DNA of 64,000 bases from an uncultured Prevotella sp. (GCA_937922435.1 CAKZVT010000030.1:62001-126000), one strand, 5' to 3'; shown: positions 36,141 to 44,160, counted from the stretch's first letter. The notes: generated by a model from the letters alone, not told the origin. Numbers and translations: made by a program.

Positions 36141-36177
36141 TTGTCGGAAGTTTGACTGTTAAACGTGTATTGGGGTG

Positions 36178-36774
36178 TTATTTCCTCTTGCGCCGTTTCT
36201 CTCCCGGCTCTTTCATGTTGCCTATGTTGAACTTGAAGCTGTCCAAGTCGAGCTGTATTTTCCCGTCGGTGAAGCGTGCGAGGTCTGATGCTATTTTCTC
36301 GTCGTCGCTCGAACCGTGACTCCACAGCATCAGGTTGCGCTTCATCTGGTTGGCTGTTAGCCTTGTCAGCTCGTCGCGTTCCGGGCCGGGAGGCATGCTT
36401 TTCAGCTTTTCAAACAGTTCAAACACCATGCTACCGTAATGCTTTACAGGATTCGTCTGCTTCGGATAATCCATCGGTTGAGGCTTTTTCATGATGTTCT
36501 TGGCCTCCGTTATGTCTACGGGGTAGTCTATGTCAAGCTTGAAGTTGCTCATTATTGCAAGGTGGTCCCACAGCTTTTGTTCGTAGTCGGCACTGTCTTG
36601 TGCCTGTGGGAACATGCGTTCCATGATGCCTATGATGGTTTCTGCGCAGCGTTGGCGTTCCTCTTTGTTTTCTATGGTCACTGCGTAGTCAACCATTTTC
36701 TGCACCTCGCGTCCGTATTCCGGCAGTATCAGTTGCTCTCGTTGGGTGTTGTAATCCAATCCTTCGATGTTCAT
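36178..36774 (-). CDS. DUF4290 family protein
   Basis: 198 residues, no signal peptide, largely helical with a very basic C-terminal tail (GEKRRKRK). Family marks: LDYNTQREQLILPEYGREVQ at the start, VQKMVDYAV, and EKLWDHLAIMSNF in the middle. DUF4290 proteins are Bacteroidetes-specific and uncharacterised, and they commonly precede murA, as here with a 37-base gap. The basic tail would fit RNA or ribosome contact, but that is only a guess. Confidence 0.85.
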   Translation of the reverse strand: MNIEGLDYNTQREQLILPEYGREVQKMVDYAVTIENKEERQRCAETIIGIMERMFPQAQDSADYEQKLWDHLAIMSNFKLDIDYPVDITEAKNIMKKPQPMDYPKQTNPVKHYGSMVFELFEKLKSMPPGPERDELTRLTANQMKRNLMLWSHGSSDDEKIASDLARFTDGKIQLDLDSFKFNIGNMKEPGEKRRKRK

Positions 36775-36824
36775 CTTTGTTGTATTTGGGTGTTTGGGAG
36801 TACTGTGATGTGTGGAATTAATGT

Positions 36825-37514
36825 TTACAATAGTTTCTTTGGAGTCTTTGCCACAAAGTCTTTCAGGTAGAACGGAACGAAGTACGCCACGTCCTCGAAG
36901 CGTCCTTCAGCCATGCGTTTTTCCGCCAATGGGAACATGTACCTTGCCAATGGCTTGATGTCTTTTATCAAGCTGGAGTTCGGATGGTTGATGGTTTCCA
37001 TGCACTTGCACGCTCCGTTGCCGAAGAAACATACCTTCCCCTTGTCCAGATATTCCTTGTATGTGCCGCTGTCCACGATGTCCGCCTGTACGGGTCTTAC
37101 TTCGTGCAGCGCACGGTCGTACATTCCGGCGTACACTTCCATCCTGCGTGCATCGAGCATCGGACAGAGCAGAGTGCCGTCCTCAAGGTCGTGTTCCAAC
37201 AGTACAGGCACGGCGAGTAGTTCGAGTGTAGGCATGGCGATGAGCTTAACGCCCCTGCCGTAGCAGATGCCTTTAGCCATCGACACTCCGATGCGCAGTC
37301 CGGTGTATGAGCCTGGGCCGCAGCTTACGGCCACAGCGTCGAGCTTTATGTCGCGGTTGTCGATGTATGCCAGTGCCTCATCGACGAACACTCCTAAACT
37401 TACAGCATGGTTGGGACCTCTATTGTCTTCTTTGTTGAATATGCAAGCGCCGTCTTGGCTGACAGCTACCGAGCACACGTCGGTACTTGTCTCAATATTT
37501 AATATGCAAGACAT
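36825..37514 (-). CDS. tsaB: tRNA threonylcarbamoyladenosine synthesis protein TsaB
   Basis: 229 residues from ATG 37514 (MSCILNIETSTDVCSVAV). An in-frame ATG at 37565 would extend the protein through the promoter palindrome and is rejected. ASKHA-fold marks: NIETSTDVCSVAVSQDG, AVSCGPGSYTGLRIGVSMAKG and a degenerate C-terminal half, as usual for TsaB, which partners TsaD in making t6A37 of tRNAs. It is the first gene of the run tsaB-DUF4290-murA-rimM-dxr-rseP and diverges from yicC. Confidence 0.93.
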   Translation of the reverse strand: MSCILNIETSTDVCSVAVSQDGACIFNKEDNRGPNHAVSLGVFVDEALAYIDNRDIKLDAVAVSCGPGSYTGLRIGVSMAKGICYGRGVKLIAMPTLELLAVPVLLEHDLEDGTLLCPMLDARRMEVYAGMYDRALHEVRPVQADIVDSGTYKEYLDKGKVCFFGNGACKCMETINHPNSSLIKDIKPLARYMFPLAEKRMAEGRFEDVAYFVPFYLKDFVAKTPKKLL

Positions 37515-37542
37515 AAAATGAAAATATCTCCTTAAATAATGT

Positions 37543-37582
37543 GCAAAAGTACGCTTTTTCCACAAGAAATATGTACTTTTGC
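37543..37582. promoter_or_regulatory. Facing tsaB/yicC promoters forming a 10-bp inverted repeat
   Basis: GCAAAAGTAC (37543-37552) and GTACTTTTGC (37573-37582) are exact reverse complements. Each contains the -7 box TACTTTTGC of one of the two divergent genes (minus strand for tsaB, plus strand for yicC). The two transcripts therefore diverge from adjacent or overlapping -33 regions. Confidence 0.65.
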
Positions 37583-37606
37583 ATAAATTTAACTACATAT
37601 ATCGTT

Positions 37607-38482
37607 ATGATACAGTCGATGACGGGTTACGGAAAGTCTGTCGTAACTTTCAATGAAAAGAAAATACACGTAGAAATCAAGTCGCTTAACAGCAAGGCGT
37701 TGGACTTGTCAACGCGCATCGCTCCCCTGTACAGAGAGAAGGAAATGGACATACGCCAGATGGTGTCGAAAGCCTTGCTTAGGGGCAAGGTCGACTTCTC
37801 CATTTGGGTGGAGAAGGACGCTTCGGCCGATGCCACACCGGTGAACGCCGCCCTTGTGGAGAACTATTACCGCCAAATAAAAGCCTTGTCGGCAAGTGCC
37901 GGCATACCGGAGCCGCAAGATTGGTTCGCCACGCTCCTTCGTCTGCCCGACGTAATGGTAAAGGTCGAGGTGGAAGAGCTTTGCGACGACGAGTGGGCTG
38001 TTGTCCGCCGCGGTGTCGAAGAGTCGCTGGCGGCTCTCGTGTCGTTCCGCGAACAGGAAGGCGCAGCCCTTTACCGCAAGTTCTCCGAGAAACTTGACAA
38101 CATCGCGGCCTTGCTCGCCTCCATCGAGCCTTACGAGAAGTCGCGCGTTGAGAAGATACGTGCCCGCATCGTAGAAGGACTGAAAAGCATTCCCGATGTA
38201 GAGTATGACAAGAACCGCCTTGAGCAGGAGCTTATCTATTATATCGAGAAACTTGACATCAACGAGGAGAAGCAGCGCCTTGCCAACCATCTGAAATACT
38301 TTCGCGAGACGCTTGACGACGAAATCGGCCAAGGCAAGAAGCTCGGCTTCATAGCGCAGGAGATGGGACGCGAAATCAACACCACGGGTAGCAAAAGCAA
38401 CAATGCGGAGATGCAGAACATCGTGGTGAAGATGAAGGACGAGCTTGAGCAAATCAAGGAACAAGTGCTGAATGTATTGTAA
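37607..38482 (+). CDS. yicC: YicC family endoribonuclease-like protein
   Basis: 291 residues from ATG 37607 (MIQSMTGYGKSVV), the family's conserved N terminus. Also visible: VEIKSLNSKALDLSTRI, a long helical middle, and the C-terminal LDDEIGQGKKLGFIAQEMGREINTTGSKSN (split here only by naming) typical of the DUF1732 domain. E. coli YicC was reported as an RNase affecting RyhB. It precedes gmk, the same order as in many bacteria, separated here by an inverted repeat. Confidence 0.92.
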   Translation: MIQSMTGYGKSVVTFNEKKIHVEIKSLNSKALDLSTRIAPLYREKEMDIRQMVSKALLRGKVDFSIWVEKDASADATPVNAALVENYYRQIKALSASAGIPEPQDWFATLLRLPDVMVKVEVEELCDDEWAVVRRGVEESLAALVSFREQEGAALYRKFSEKLDNIAALLASIEPYEKSRVEKIRARIVEGLKSIPDVEYDKNRLEQELIYYIEKLDINEEKQRLANHLKYFRETLDDEIGQGKKLGFIAQEMGREINTTGSKSNNAEMQNIVVKMKDELEQIKEQVLNVL

Positions 38483-38487
38483 AAATA

Positions 38488-38622
38488 AGAAGTTAAAGAA
38501 GTTAAGGAAGTTGGAGAAGTTAAAGACAAACGTCATGTTGATTGTAGCCAGCATCTTGATTTTGCTTTTTTATAAAGGATTTGTCTTTAACTTCTCCAAC
38601 TTCTTTAACTACTTTAACTTCT
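38488..38622. repeat. 43-bp imperfect inverted repeat between yicC and gmk
   Basis: Arms 38488-38530 and 38580-38622 (AGAAGTTAAAGAAGTTAAGG ... / ... AACTTCTTTAACTACTTTAA) pair with two mismatches. The spacer is 49 bases. It has the same AGTTAAAGAAG words as 25947-26114 but lacks the CTCCCTTCGG core of that repeat. Confidence 0.85.
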
Positions 38623-38636
38623 AAAACCAGAAAGAT

Positions 38637-39200
38637 ATGCCCGGTAAAGTTATCATTTTCTCCGCCCCCAGCGGCAGCGGAAAGAGCACAATCATAGGCC
38701 GTTTGATGGCGCACGAGGAGCTGAACATGGCTTTTAGCATATCGTGCACGAGCCGTCAGCCGCGCGGCACGGAGCGCGACGGCGTTGAGTATTTCTTCGT
38801 TACGCCTGACGAGTTCCGCCGTAAAATCGAGAACGACGAGTTCCTTGAATACGAAGAGGTGTACAAAGACCGTTACTACGGTACGTTGAAAAGTCAGGTT
38901 GAGCGGCAGCTTGAGGCCGGCGAGAACGTCGTCCTCGATGTTGACGTTAAGGGGGCGTGCAACATCAAGCAGTTCTACGGCGACCGCGCCCTGGCCCTTT
39001 TCATCCAGCCCCCGTCGCTCGACGAGCTTCGCCGACGGCTCGAAGGCCGCGGCACTGACGCTCCCAGCGTAATCGAAGACCGCCTGGCGCGCGCCGAATT
39101 TGAACTTGGCTTTGCCTCGAAGTTCGACAAAGTAATCGTAAACGACGACCTCGACCGCGCCGTAAGCGAAGCCCTGGAGGCGGTGAAAAAGTTTGTATGA
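38637..39200 (+). CDS. gmk: Guanylate kinase
   Basis: 187 residues. It phosphorylates GMP to GDP. P-loop FSAPSGSGKSTI at residues 8-19, GMP-binding SCTSRQPRGTERDGVEYFFV (about 36-55), and VLDVDVKGACNIKQ. Length is normal. It overlaps nadD by 4 bases (ATGA), so the two are co-translated. Confidence 0.97.
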   Translation: MPGKVIIFSAPSGSGKSTIIGRLMAHEELNMAFSISCTSRQPRGTERDGVEYFFVTPDEFRRKIENDEFLEYEEVYKDRYYGTLKSQVERQLEAGENVVLDVDVKGACNIKQFYGDRALALFIQPPSLDELRRRLEGRGTDAPSVIEDRLARAEFELGFASKFDKVIVNDDLDRAVSEALEAVKKFV

Positions 39201-39775
39201 CACCCTCAATCGGTATTTTCGGCGGTTCGTTCAACCCTGTACACAACGGTCACATCGAGCTGGCGCGGCGGCTTTTGACGCTTGCCGGGCTTGACGAAGT
39301 ATGGTTTGTGGTGTCTCCCCAAAACCCTTTCAAGCGTAATGAAAAGCTTTTAGACGATGCGCTCCGCCTTGAAATGGTGCGCCTCGCGCTTGCGGACGAA
39401 CAGCGCATGGCGGCTTCCGACTGCGAGTTCCGCCTGCCTCGGCCTTCCTATATGTGGCATACGCTTCAGTCGCTTGCCAAGGATTATCCCGAACGCGAGT
39501 TCGTCCTGCTTATCGGCGCGGACAACTGGGCACGCTTCGACCAGTGGTATGCCGCGCGTGAAATCATTGCCAATCACCGCATTGTAGTCTATCCGCGTGA
39601 AGGCACGCCGCTCAATCCTGCTTCGTTCCCTCCCAATGTCACCCTTGCCGACATTGGTCTTGTGCCCGGCAGCAGCACCGAAGTGCGCCGCCGGATAGCC
39701 TGCGGCCAATCAATCGACGGTCTCGTGCCGCCAGTCGTGGCGGAGTTTATCCATAAAAACGAGCTGTATAAGTAA
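39197..39775 (+). CDS. nadD: Nicotinate-nucleotide adenylyltransferase
   Basis: 192 residues. It makes deamido-NAD from NaMN and ATP. Nucleotidyltransferase motif GIFGGSFNPVHNGHIELA (HxGH as HNGH) at residues 6-23, and the second motif PGSSTEVRRRI near 155, which stands at the place of the ISSTxIR element. ATGA overlap with gmk. Confidence 0.95.
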   Translation: MTPSIGIFGGSFNPVHNGHIELARRLLTLAGLDEVWFVVSPQNPFKRNEKLLDDALRLEMVRLALADEQRMAASDCEFRLPRPSYMWHTLQSLAKDYPEREFVLLIGADNWARFDQWYAAREIIANHRIVVYPREGTPLNPASFPPNVTLADIGLVPGSSTEVRRRIACGQSIDGLVPPVVAEFIHKNELYK

Positions 39776-39803
39776 GTTTTTCTTAATACTTGCCCTTATT
39801 TTG

Positions 39804-39857
39804 TTACTTATAAGGAATAAAAGCAACAAATTATTCAGATGTGTTTCTTATAAGAAA
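39804..39857. promoter_or_regulatory. Two TTATAAG palindromes upstream of the AAA_14 ATPase gene
   Basis: TTACTTATAAGGAA at 39804-39817 and the perfect palindrome TTTCTTATAAGAAA at 39844-39857. Start to start they are 40 bases apart. The second lies 9 bases before a TATCTTTGC box. The arrangement fits an operator pair. Confidence 0.6.
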
Positions 39858-39866
39858 TAAAAATTA

Positions 39867-39875
39867 TATCTTTGC
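39867..39875 (+). promoter_or_regulatory. -7 element TATCTTTGC of the AAA_14 ATPase gene
   Basis: TATCTTTGC, 18 bases before the start at 39894, directly after the second palindrome, which would cover the -33 region. Confidence 0.65.
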
Positions 39876-39893
39876 AAAAAACAAGGTAATGCG

Positions 39894-41102
39894 ATGAAAC
39901 TGATAGAACGGTTGGATTACACGGACAGGATAGAACGCATTTTCGGCAAGGGCGTAATCGTTGCACTTACCGGGCAAAGGCGTGTCGGAAAGAGCTGCAT
40001 TATGGCACAGGTGATGCAGCATATAGGCTCTTTGCCGCAGGCAAATGTGGTTTATCTGAACAAGGAGAGAAACGAGTTTGACAATATCTGCGATTATAAC
40101 GACCTGCTTGGATTTGTCAATGGACGTTTGTCGACAGGCAAAGACAATTATCTTTTCATTGACGAGGTACAGGATATAGACGGTTTCGAGCGTGCGCTTA
40201 GAAGCCTGCAAGCCGATGATGCCTGCCAGATTATGGTTACGGGCAGCAACGCCAAGATGCTTTCAAGTGAACTGTCGACGTATCTAAGCGGTCGGCATAT
40301 CGACTACCACATACAGAGTTTGGGTTATGAAGAGTTCTTGTCGTTCCATAAAATGACAGACAGCGATGATGCGCTTACCGCTTATTTGCAATATGGAGGG
40401 TTGCCGCAGCTTGGCAGGCTCGGTTTGGATAACGTAGAACTTGTCGACGATTACTTGGAAAGCGTTTATTCCACAATCCTACTGAAGGACATCGTGGAGC
40501 GAGGACAGATTAGGAATGTGACCCTTCTTAAGACTTTGGTACGCTTTATGGCGGACAATATCGGCAAGCTGTTTTCGGCCACGAGCATAGTAAAATTCCT
40601 TAAAGGTCAGCGTGTAGATACCTCGGCAAAGGTCATTCTGAACTATCTCGACCTGCTTTGCGACGCTTACATAATAAACAAGGTAAGCCGTTACGACATT
40701 CATGGCAAGCGTATTTTCGAGCTTGGCGACAAGTATTATTTTGAGGATTTGGGTCTGCGCAACCATATTGTGGGCGGCAACAGGGCGGCAGATATCGAGA
40801 AGGTGATGGAGAACGCCGTGTATCTTCATCTGTTGCGGTTAGGTTATAAGGTCTTCGTCGGTCAGTTGTATAAGACGGAGATTGACTTTGTTGCAGAGAA
40901 AAACGGCAGCACTGTATATGTGCAAGTGGCTTACTTGTTGGCTTCGCAGGCTACAATCGACCGTGAGTTCGGCAACCTGAAGCAAATTGCCGACAACCAT
41001 CCCAAATATGTAGTGTCGCTCGACCGCATGTTTGGGGCGGTAAATGCCGACGGCATAAGGCACGTCTATTTACGTGATTTCCTGAAGATGAAGGCGTTGT
41101 AA
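39894..41102 (+). CDS. AAA_14/DUF4143 ATP-binding protein
   Basis: 402 residues, cytoplasmic. Walker A LTGQRRVGKSCI at about residues 24-35, Walker B FIDEVQDI near 90, sensor-like MVTGSNAKMLSSELSTYLSGR, then the C-terminal DUF4143 domain (about 200-402) with the nuclease-like end YKTEIDFVAEKNGSTVYVQV, whose Asp-Phe-Val and Val-Gln-Val pattern recalls the PD-(D/E)xK fold. Function of this large family is unknown; members are often mobile or associated with defence. Base composition is clearly lower in GC than in its neighbours, which suggests transfer. Palindrome pairs flank the gene on both sides. Confidence 0.85.
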   Translation: MKLIERLDYTDRIERIFGKGVIVALTGQRRVGKSCIMAQVMQHIGSLPQANVVYLNKERNEFDNICDYNDLLGFVNGRLSTGKDNYLFIDEVQDIDGFERALRSLQADDACQIMVTGSNAKMLSSELSTYLSGRHIDYHIQSLGYEEFLSFHKMTDSDDALTAYLQYGGLPQLGRLGLDNVELVDDYLESVYSTILLKDIVERGQIRNVTLLKTLVRFMADNIGKLFSATSIVKFLKGQRVDTSAKVILNYLDLLCDAYIINKVSRYDIHGKRIFELGDKYYFEDLGLRNHIVGGNRAADIEKVMENAVYLHLLRLGYKVFVGQLYKTEIDFVAEKNGSTVYVQVAYLLASQATIDREFGNLKQIADNHPKYVVSLDRMFGAVNADGIRHVYLRDFLKMKAL

Positions 41103-41128
41103 TCGTTTTCTTTTTCCTTTATATTTTG

Positions 41129-41200
41129 TTTCTTATAAGTAACAGATTTACGAACTGTATGCAATCTGTTACTTATAAGAAACAGATTTCTTTATCTTTG
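41129..41200. promoter_or_regulatory. Second TTATAAG palindrome pair with a promoter-like box, downstream of the AAA_14 gene
   Basis: TTTCTTATAAGTAA at 41129-41142 and TTACTTATAAGAAA at 41169-41182, again 40 bases apart start to start. TATCTTTG follows at 41193-41200, 10 bases after the second palindrome. It mirrors the upstream module in the same orientation. The second palindrome overlaps the stop of the minus-strand CPBP gene. Confidence 0.6.
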
Positions 41201-41956
41201 TTCCTTTGTTCAACGCCATTATGCAGAGCGTGAGGCCGACGGCGGCGATGGCGGCGAGCGTCCATTCCACAGCGGTAGCTGTCGCTTCGCCAAGCGTTTC
41301 GATGCTGGGAAGGGCGCTGTCGGGTATTGCGCAGACGGTGTTGTTCGTGGCATGGAGCACTATTGGCGGCCAGAGGCTGCCTGTGCGCACGGCGAACCAC
41401 CCGGCGATGAGGCCGTATGCGAAGTAAAACGGCATCAGCTCGAGTATTAGGTGCATCGCGGCGAAGAGCAGGGAGGGCACGGCGAGGGTCACGATGATGT
41501 TGCAACGCCTGGCGAGCAGGCTGCCAGTCATAGCTCCGCGGAACACCATTTCTTCGACGAATGGCCCAAGCAGGCAGCCTGTAAACAGGATAAGCACCGA
41601 GCCTGACGCGAACGGGTCGCTTTCGTTGACGGCCTCTTCAAGCCCGAGTGCGTTGGTTAGCGGACTTTCGATTAATATTATGCACAGGGCGGACAACGCT
41701 GCCAAGGCGCACGCCTTGCCCGTGCCAGCCGTCCACGTTGTGAGCATACGGCGCACCATACGCAGCCTAATGAATACCAGGAAAGGCACGGCAACGCCAA
41801 AGACAAGGCTGTGTCCTCAACCCAAGGCGCGTCCAAGAGCGCGCCAGAGTCAACGCCTGCCGCCAAGGCGTACAGCATGAGGCATGAGAAAAACAGCAAC
41901 GCAGTGCCGACATGCAGTACTACGAACAGTGCGAAATACAGTAACGACTTTTTCAT
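41169..41956 (-). pseudogene. CPBP-family membrane protease, frameshifted
   Basis: The gene appears to start at ATG 41956 (MKKSLLYFALFVVLHVGTAL), with a first membrane segment and DSGALLDAPWVEDTALSL, then the frame changes near 41790-41810 and continues as VFGVAVPFLVFIRLRMVRRM to the stop at 41169. The total span of 788 bases is not a multiple of three. The second frame has all CPBP (Abi/Rce1-type) motifs: GPFVEEMVFRG (catalytic Glu-Glu), LLFAAMHLI and PIVLHATNNTV. Either a real single-base indel or a sequencing error. If intact it would be an intramembrane glutamic protease of about 262 residues. Confidence 0.75.
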
Positions 41957-41963
41957 AACGTGT

Positions 41964-41972
41964 TGCAAATGT
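41964..41972 (-). promoter_or_regulatory. -7 element TACATTTGC for the CPBP gene
   Basis: Minus-strand TACATTTGC only 8 bases before the start codon at 41956, implying an almost leaderless transcript. It supports 41956 as the true gene start. Confidence 0.5.
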
Positions 41973-42079
41973 AGTGAAATCAGCCGGACTTGCAAAATCC
42001 TGCGAGGCAAAATGCCGCTTGTTTCCGCCTTTTCGTTGCCAGGCGCATGACCTGTTCCCACGCTCGTTTTTGCCCGTCT

Positions 42080-42190
42080 GTAACCCGTTGGTAATCAGAC
42101 GCGTTGCGAAAGGCCGTCTTTCGGGCTGCAAAAGGTGGCCTTTTAGACGGTGAAAGACGGTCTTTTGCATTGCAATATGCCACCTTTTGC
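42080..42190 (-). repeat. Composite 22-mer element, copy 5 (111 bp, minus orientation)
   Basis: Read on the minus strand from 42190: four units of 22 bp, then a terminal part GTAAC-ccg-TTGG-taa-TCAG-acgc-GTTGC at 42080-42107 (plus-strand view). It lies between the divergent CPBP and sulfatase-fold genes. Confidence 0.85.
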
Positions 42191-42280
42191 AAAACCGCTT
42201 GCCAGCGGCCGTTTTGCGGCTGGCGGCAAGGCAAACCGTACTTTTCCGCATTTATTTATTGTAAATAAGATAAAAAGATG

Positions 42281-42289
42281 TACTTTTGC
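42281..42289 (+). promoter_or_regulatory. -7 element TACTTTTGC for the sulfatase-fold gene
   Basis: TACTTTTGC 22 bases before ATG 42312. It supports 42312 as the start. Confidence 0.65.
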
Positions 42290-42311
42290 CGGAAAATTTA
42301 CAATCATCGGG

Positions 42312-44156
42312 ATGAAACTTGTTGACAAAATCGGGTGCGCCTTGGCGTCTGTGCTCAAGCCCTTGCGCGGTTACGGCGCGTTCGTCGTGTTCATGTTCGT
42401 GCTGGGCTTGGTGGCCGTCTACGCCGTAGTGCCCGCCAAGCGCGGCTACCACGCCTACGAGTTGGCTCCCGAAGAGATTTTTGTCGACGTGTGCCTGCTG
42501 TGCCTCGTGCTGTGGATTATGCCGCGCAAGGTCGGCCTGTGGCTCAAGCGCGCCATGTATTTCGTGGCCTACCTGCTTGCCATTGTTGACGTGTATTGCT
42601 TCGTAAAGTTCGACACTACCATAACCCCCACTATGCTGCTTTTGGTCGGCGAGACCAACAGCGACGAGGCGGCGGAGTTCGTCGAGTCGTACATGACGTT
42701 CGGTGTTGTCTTCACCCGTCTCGGCCGCGTGCTCCTTGTGATGCTCGCGCACATCGTCTGGGCGGTGCTGTGGCACAGAAAAGAACGAAGAGTGAAGAGT
42801 GAAGAATCCAAATGTTCTTCTGGTAACGGATTCTTCACTCTTCACTCTTCACTCTTCACTTCATGGCTGCCGAAGGCAAAGCCCTGGCTGGGGCTTGTCC
42901 TTCTCGCCGCATTCGTCTACTGCGCCGTTGTGGGCTGGCCCAACAAGGCGGCGTATGCCCGCCTGATGTCATACGACAACATCGGCGACGTGGAGCACGA
43001 GCTTACGCGCAAGGACTGCGCCGTGATGTTCCATCCCGTGTACCGCCTGCTCTTCAGCGTCTACGCCAACGGGCTTACGGCGCAGCAGGTTGACAAGCTC
43101 GTGGCCAACATCGACAAGGCCGTTGTCGACAGCTGTTCGTACCGCAGCAAGAACATCGTGCTCATAATAGGCGAGAGCTACAACCGCCATCACGCCGGCC
43201 TGTACGGCTACGGCATGCCAACCACGCCGCGTCAGGAGGCCCGTGCACGCAAGGGCAACCTCGTTCCGTACACAGATGTTGTGGCACCTTGGAACCTGAC
43301 AAGTTTCGTATTCAAGTACCTCTTTTCGCTTTATACCGTTGGCGACAATGGCGAATGGTGCGACTATCCGCTGTTTCCCGAGCTGTTTCGCAAGGCCGGC
43401 TATCACGTCACTTTCCTTACAAACCAGTTCCTTCCGCAGGCGAAGGAGGCCGTGTATGACTTCAGCGGAGGCTTCTTCCTCAACAATCCGACGTTGAGCA
43501 AGGCCATGTTCGACACGCGCAACACGAGCCTTTTCCGCTTTGATGAGGCCATGCTCGACCAGTATGACCGCCTTAAGAAATATAACAAGGAGCACAACCT
43601 CATAATATTCCATCTCAAGGGGCAGCACGTTGACTACCGCACGCGCTTCCCACGGGGGCGCCGCCACTTCAACCCTGACGACTATGACCGCCCCGACCTC
43701 AAGCAGAAAGAGTTGCGCGTTCTGGCAGATTATGACAACGCCGTGCTTTACAACGACTCCATTGTAGACCAAATCATCAAACGCTTCGAAGACGAGGAGG
43801 CCGTCGTAATCTACGTTCCCGACCACGGCGAGGAGTGTTACGGCGAGGGTGTGCACTTCTACGGACGCATGCACTCTACCGAAATCACCGCCCGTCTGGC
43901 GCGCGAGGAGTTTGACATACCCTTCTGGCTTTGGTGCTCGCACGACTTCATAGTGAAAAATCCCGGAACTTACGGCGACATACTCAAGGCGCGCGACCGC
44001 CGCTACATGACCGACGCGCTGCCCCATCTGCTGCTTTACCTCGGCGGTATAAGCACGCCCCACTACCGCGAGGAACTCAACATACTAAGTCCGCAGTACA
44101 ACGAGGCGCGTCCGAGAATACTCAAGAACACTACGGATTATGACAAACTGGAGTGA
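42312..44156 (+). CDS. Phosphoethanolamine-transferase-like sulfatase-fold membrane protein
   Basis: 614 residues from ATG 42312 (MKLVDKIGCALASVLKPLRG); the open frame upstream only translates the 22-mer element. About five membrane segments fill residues 20-225. The periplasmic sulfatase domain has NIVLIIGESYNRHHAGLYGY, the probable nucleophile Thr in APWNLTSFVFKY, and the metal site VIYVPDHGEECYGE with FYGRMHS. Family members (EptA/CptA type) transfer phosphoethanolamine to lipid A or glycans. Residues about 159-180 are encoded by a 23-bp-arm hairpin repeat inserted in frame in a loop before the last membrane segment. Confidence 0.85.
   Translation: MKLVDKIGCALASVLKPLRGYGAFVVFMFVLGLVAVYAVVPAKRGYHAYELAPEEIFVDVCLLCLVLWIMPRKVGLWLKRAMYFVAYLLAIVDVYCFVKFDTTITPTMLLLVGETNSDEAAEFVESYMTFGVVFTRLGRVLLVMLAHIVWAVLWHRKERRVKSEESKCSSGNGFFTLHSSLFTSWLPKAKPWLGLVLLAAFVYCAVVGWPNKAAYARLMSYDNIGDVEHELTRKDCAVMFHPVYRLLFSVYANGLTAQQVDKLVANIDKAVVDSCSYRSKNIVLIIGESYNRHHAGLYGYGMPTTPRQEARARKGNLVPYTDVVAPWNLTSFVFKYLFSLYTVGDNGEWCDYPLFPELFRKAGYHVTFLTNQFLPQAKEAVYDFSGGFFLNNPTLSKAMFDTRNTSLFRFDEAMLDQYDRLKKYNKEHNLIIFHLKGQHVDYRTRFPRGRRHFNPDDYDRPDLKQKELRVLADYDNAVLYNDSIVDQIIKRFEDEEAVVIYVPDHGEECYGEGVHFYGRMHSTEITARLAREEFDIPFWLWCSHDFIVKNPGTYGDILKARDRRYMTDALPHLLLYLGGISTPHYREELNILSPQYNEARPRILKNTTDYDKLE
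42787..42850. repeat. GAAGAGTGAAGAGTG hairpin repeat inside a coding region
   Basis: Arms 42787-42809 and 42828-42850 are exact 23-bp reverse complements (GAAGAGTGAAGAGTGAAG ... / ... CTTCACTCTTCACTCTTC) with an 18-base loop. The right arm runs on with another ACTCTTCACTTC. The repeat keeps the reading frame open. Confidence 0.9.
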
Positions 44157-44160
44157 GGAT

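Noticed and set aside
39894..41102. AAA_14 gene as a toxin-antitoxin or IS transposase
   Set aside because: Walker motifs and DUF4143 layout are clear; there are no transposase motifs, partner gene or terminal inverted repeats beyond the TTATAAG sites.
42150..42311. Upstream extension of the sulfatase-fold gene
   Set aside because: It covers part of a 22-mer element and the promoter box at 42281; ATG 42312 gives a normal start.
42969..44063. 364-codon antisense frame inside the sulfatase-fold gene
   Set aside because: It is a shadow frame; the plus strand has complete sulfatase motifs there.
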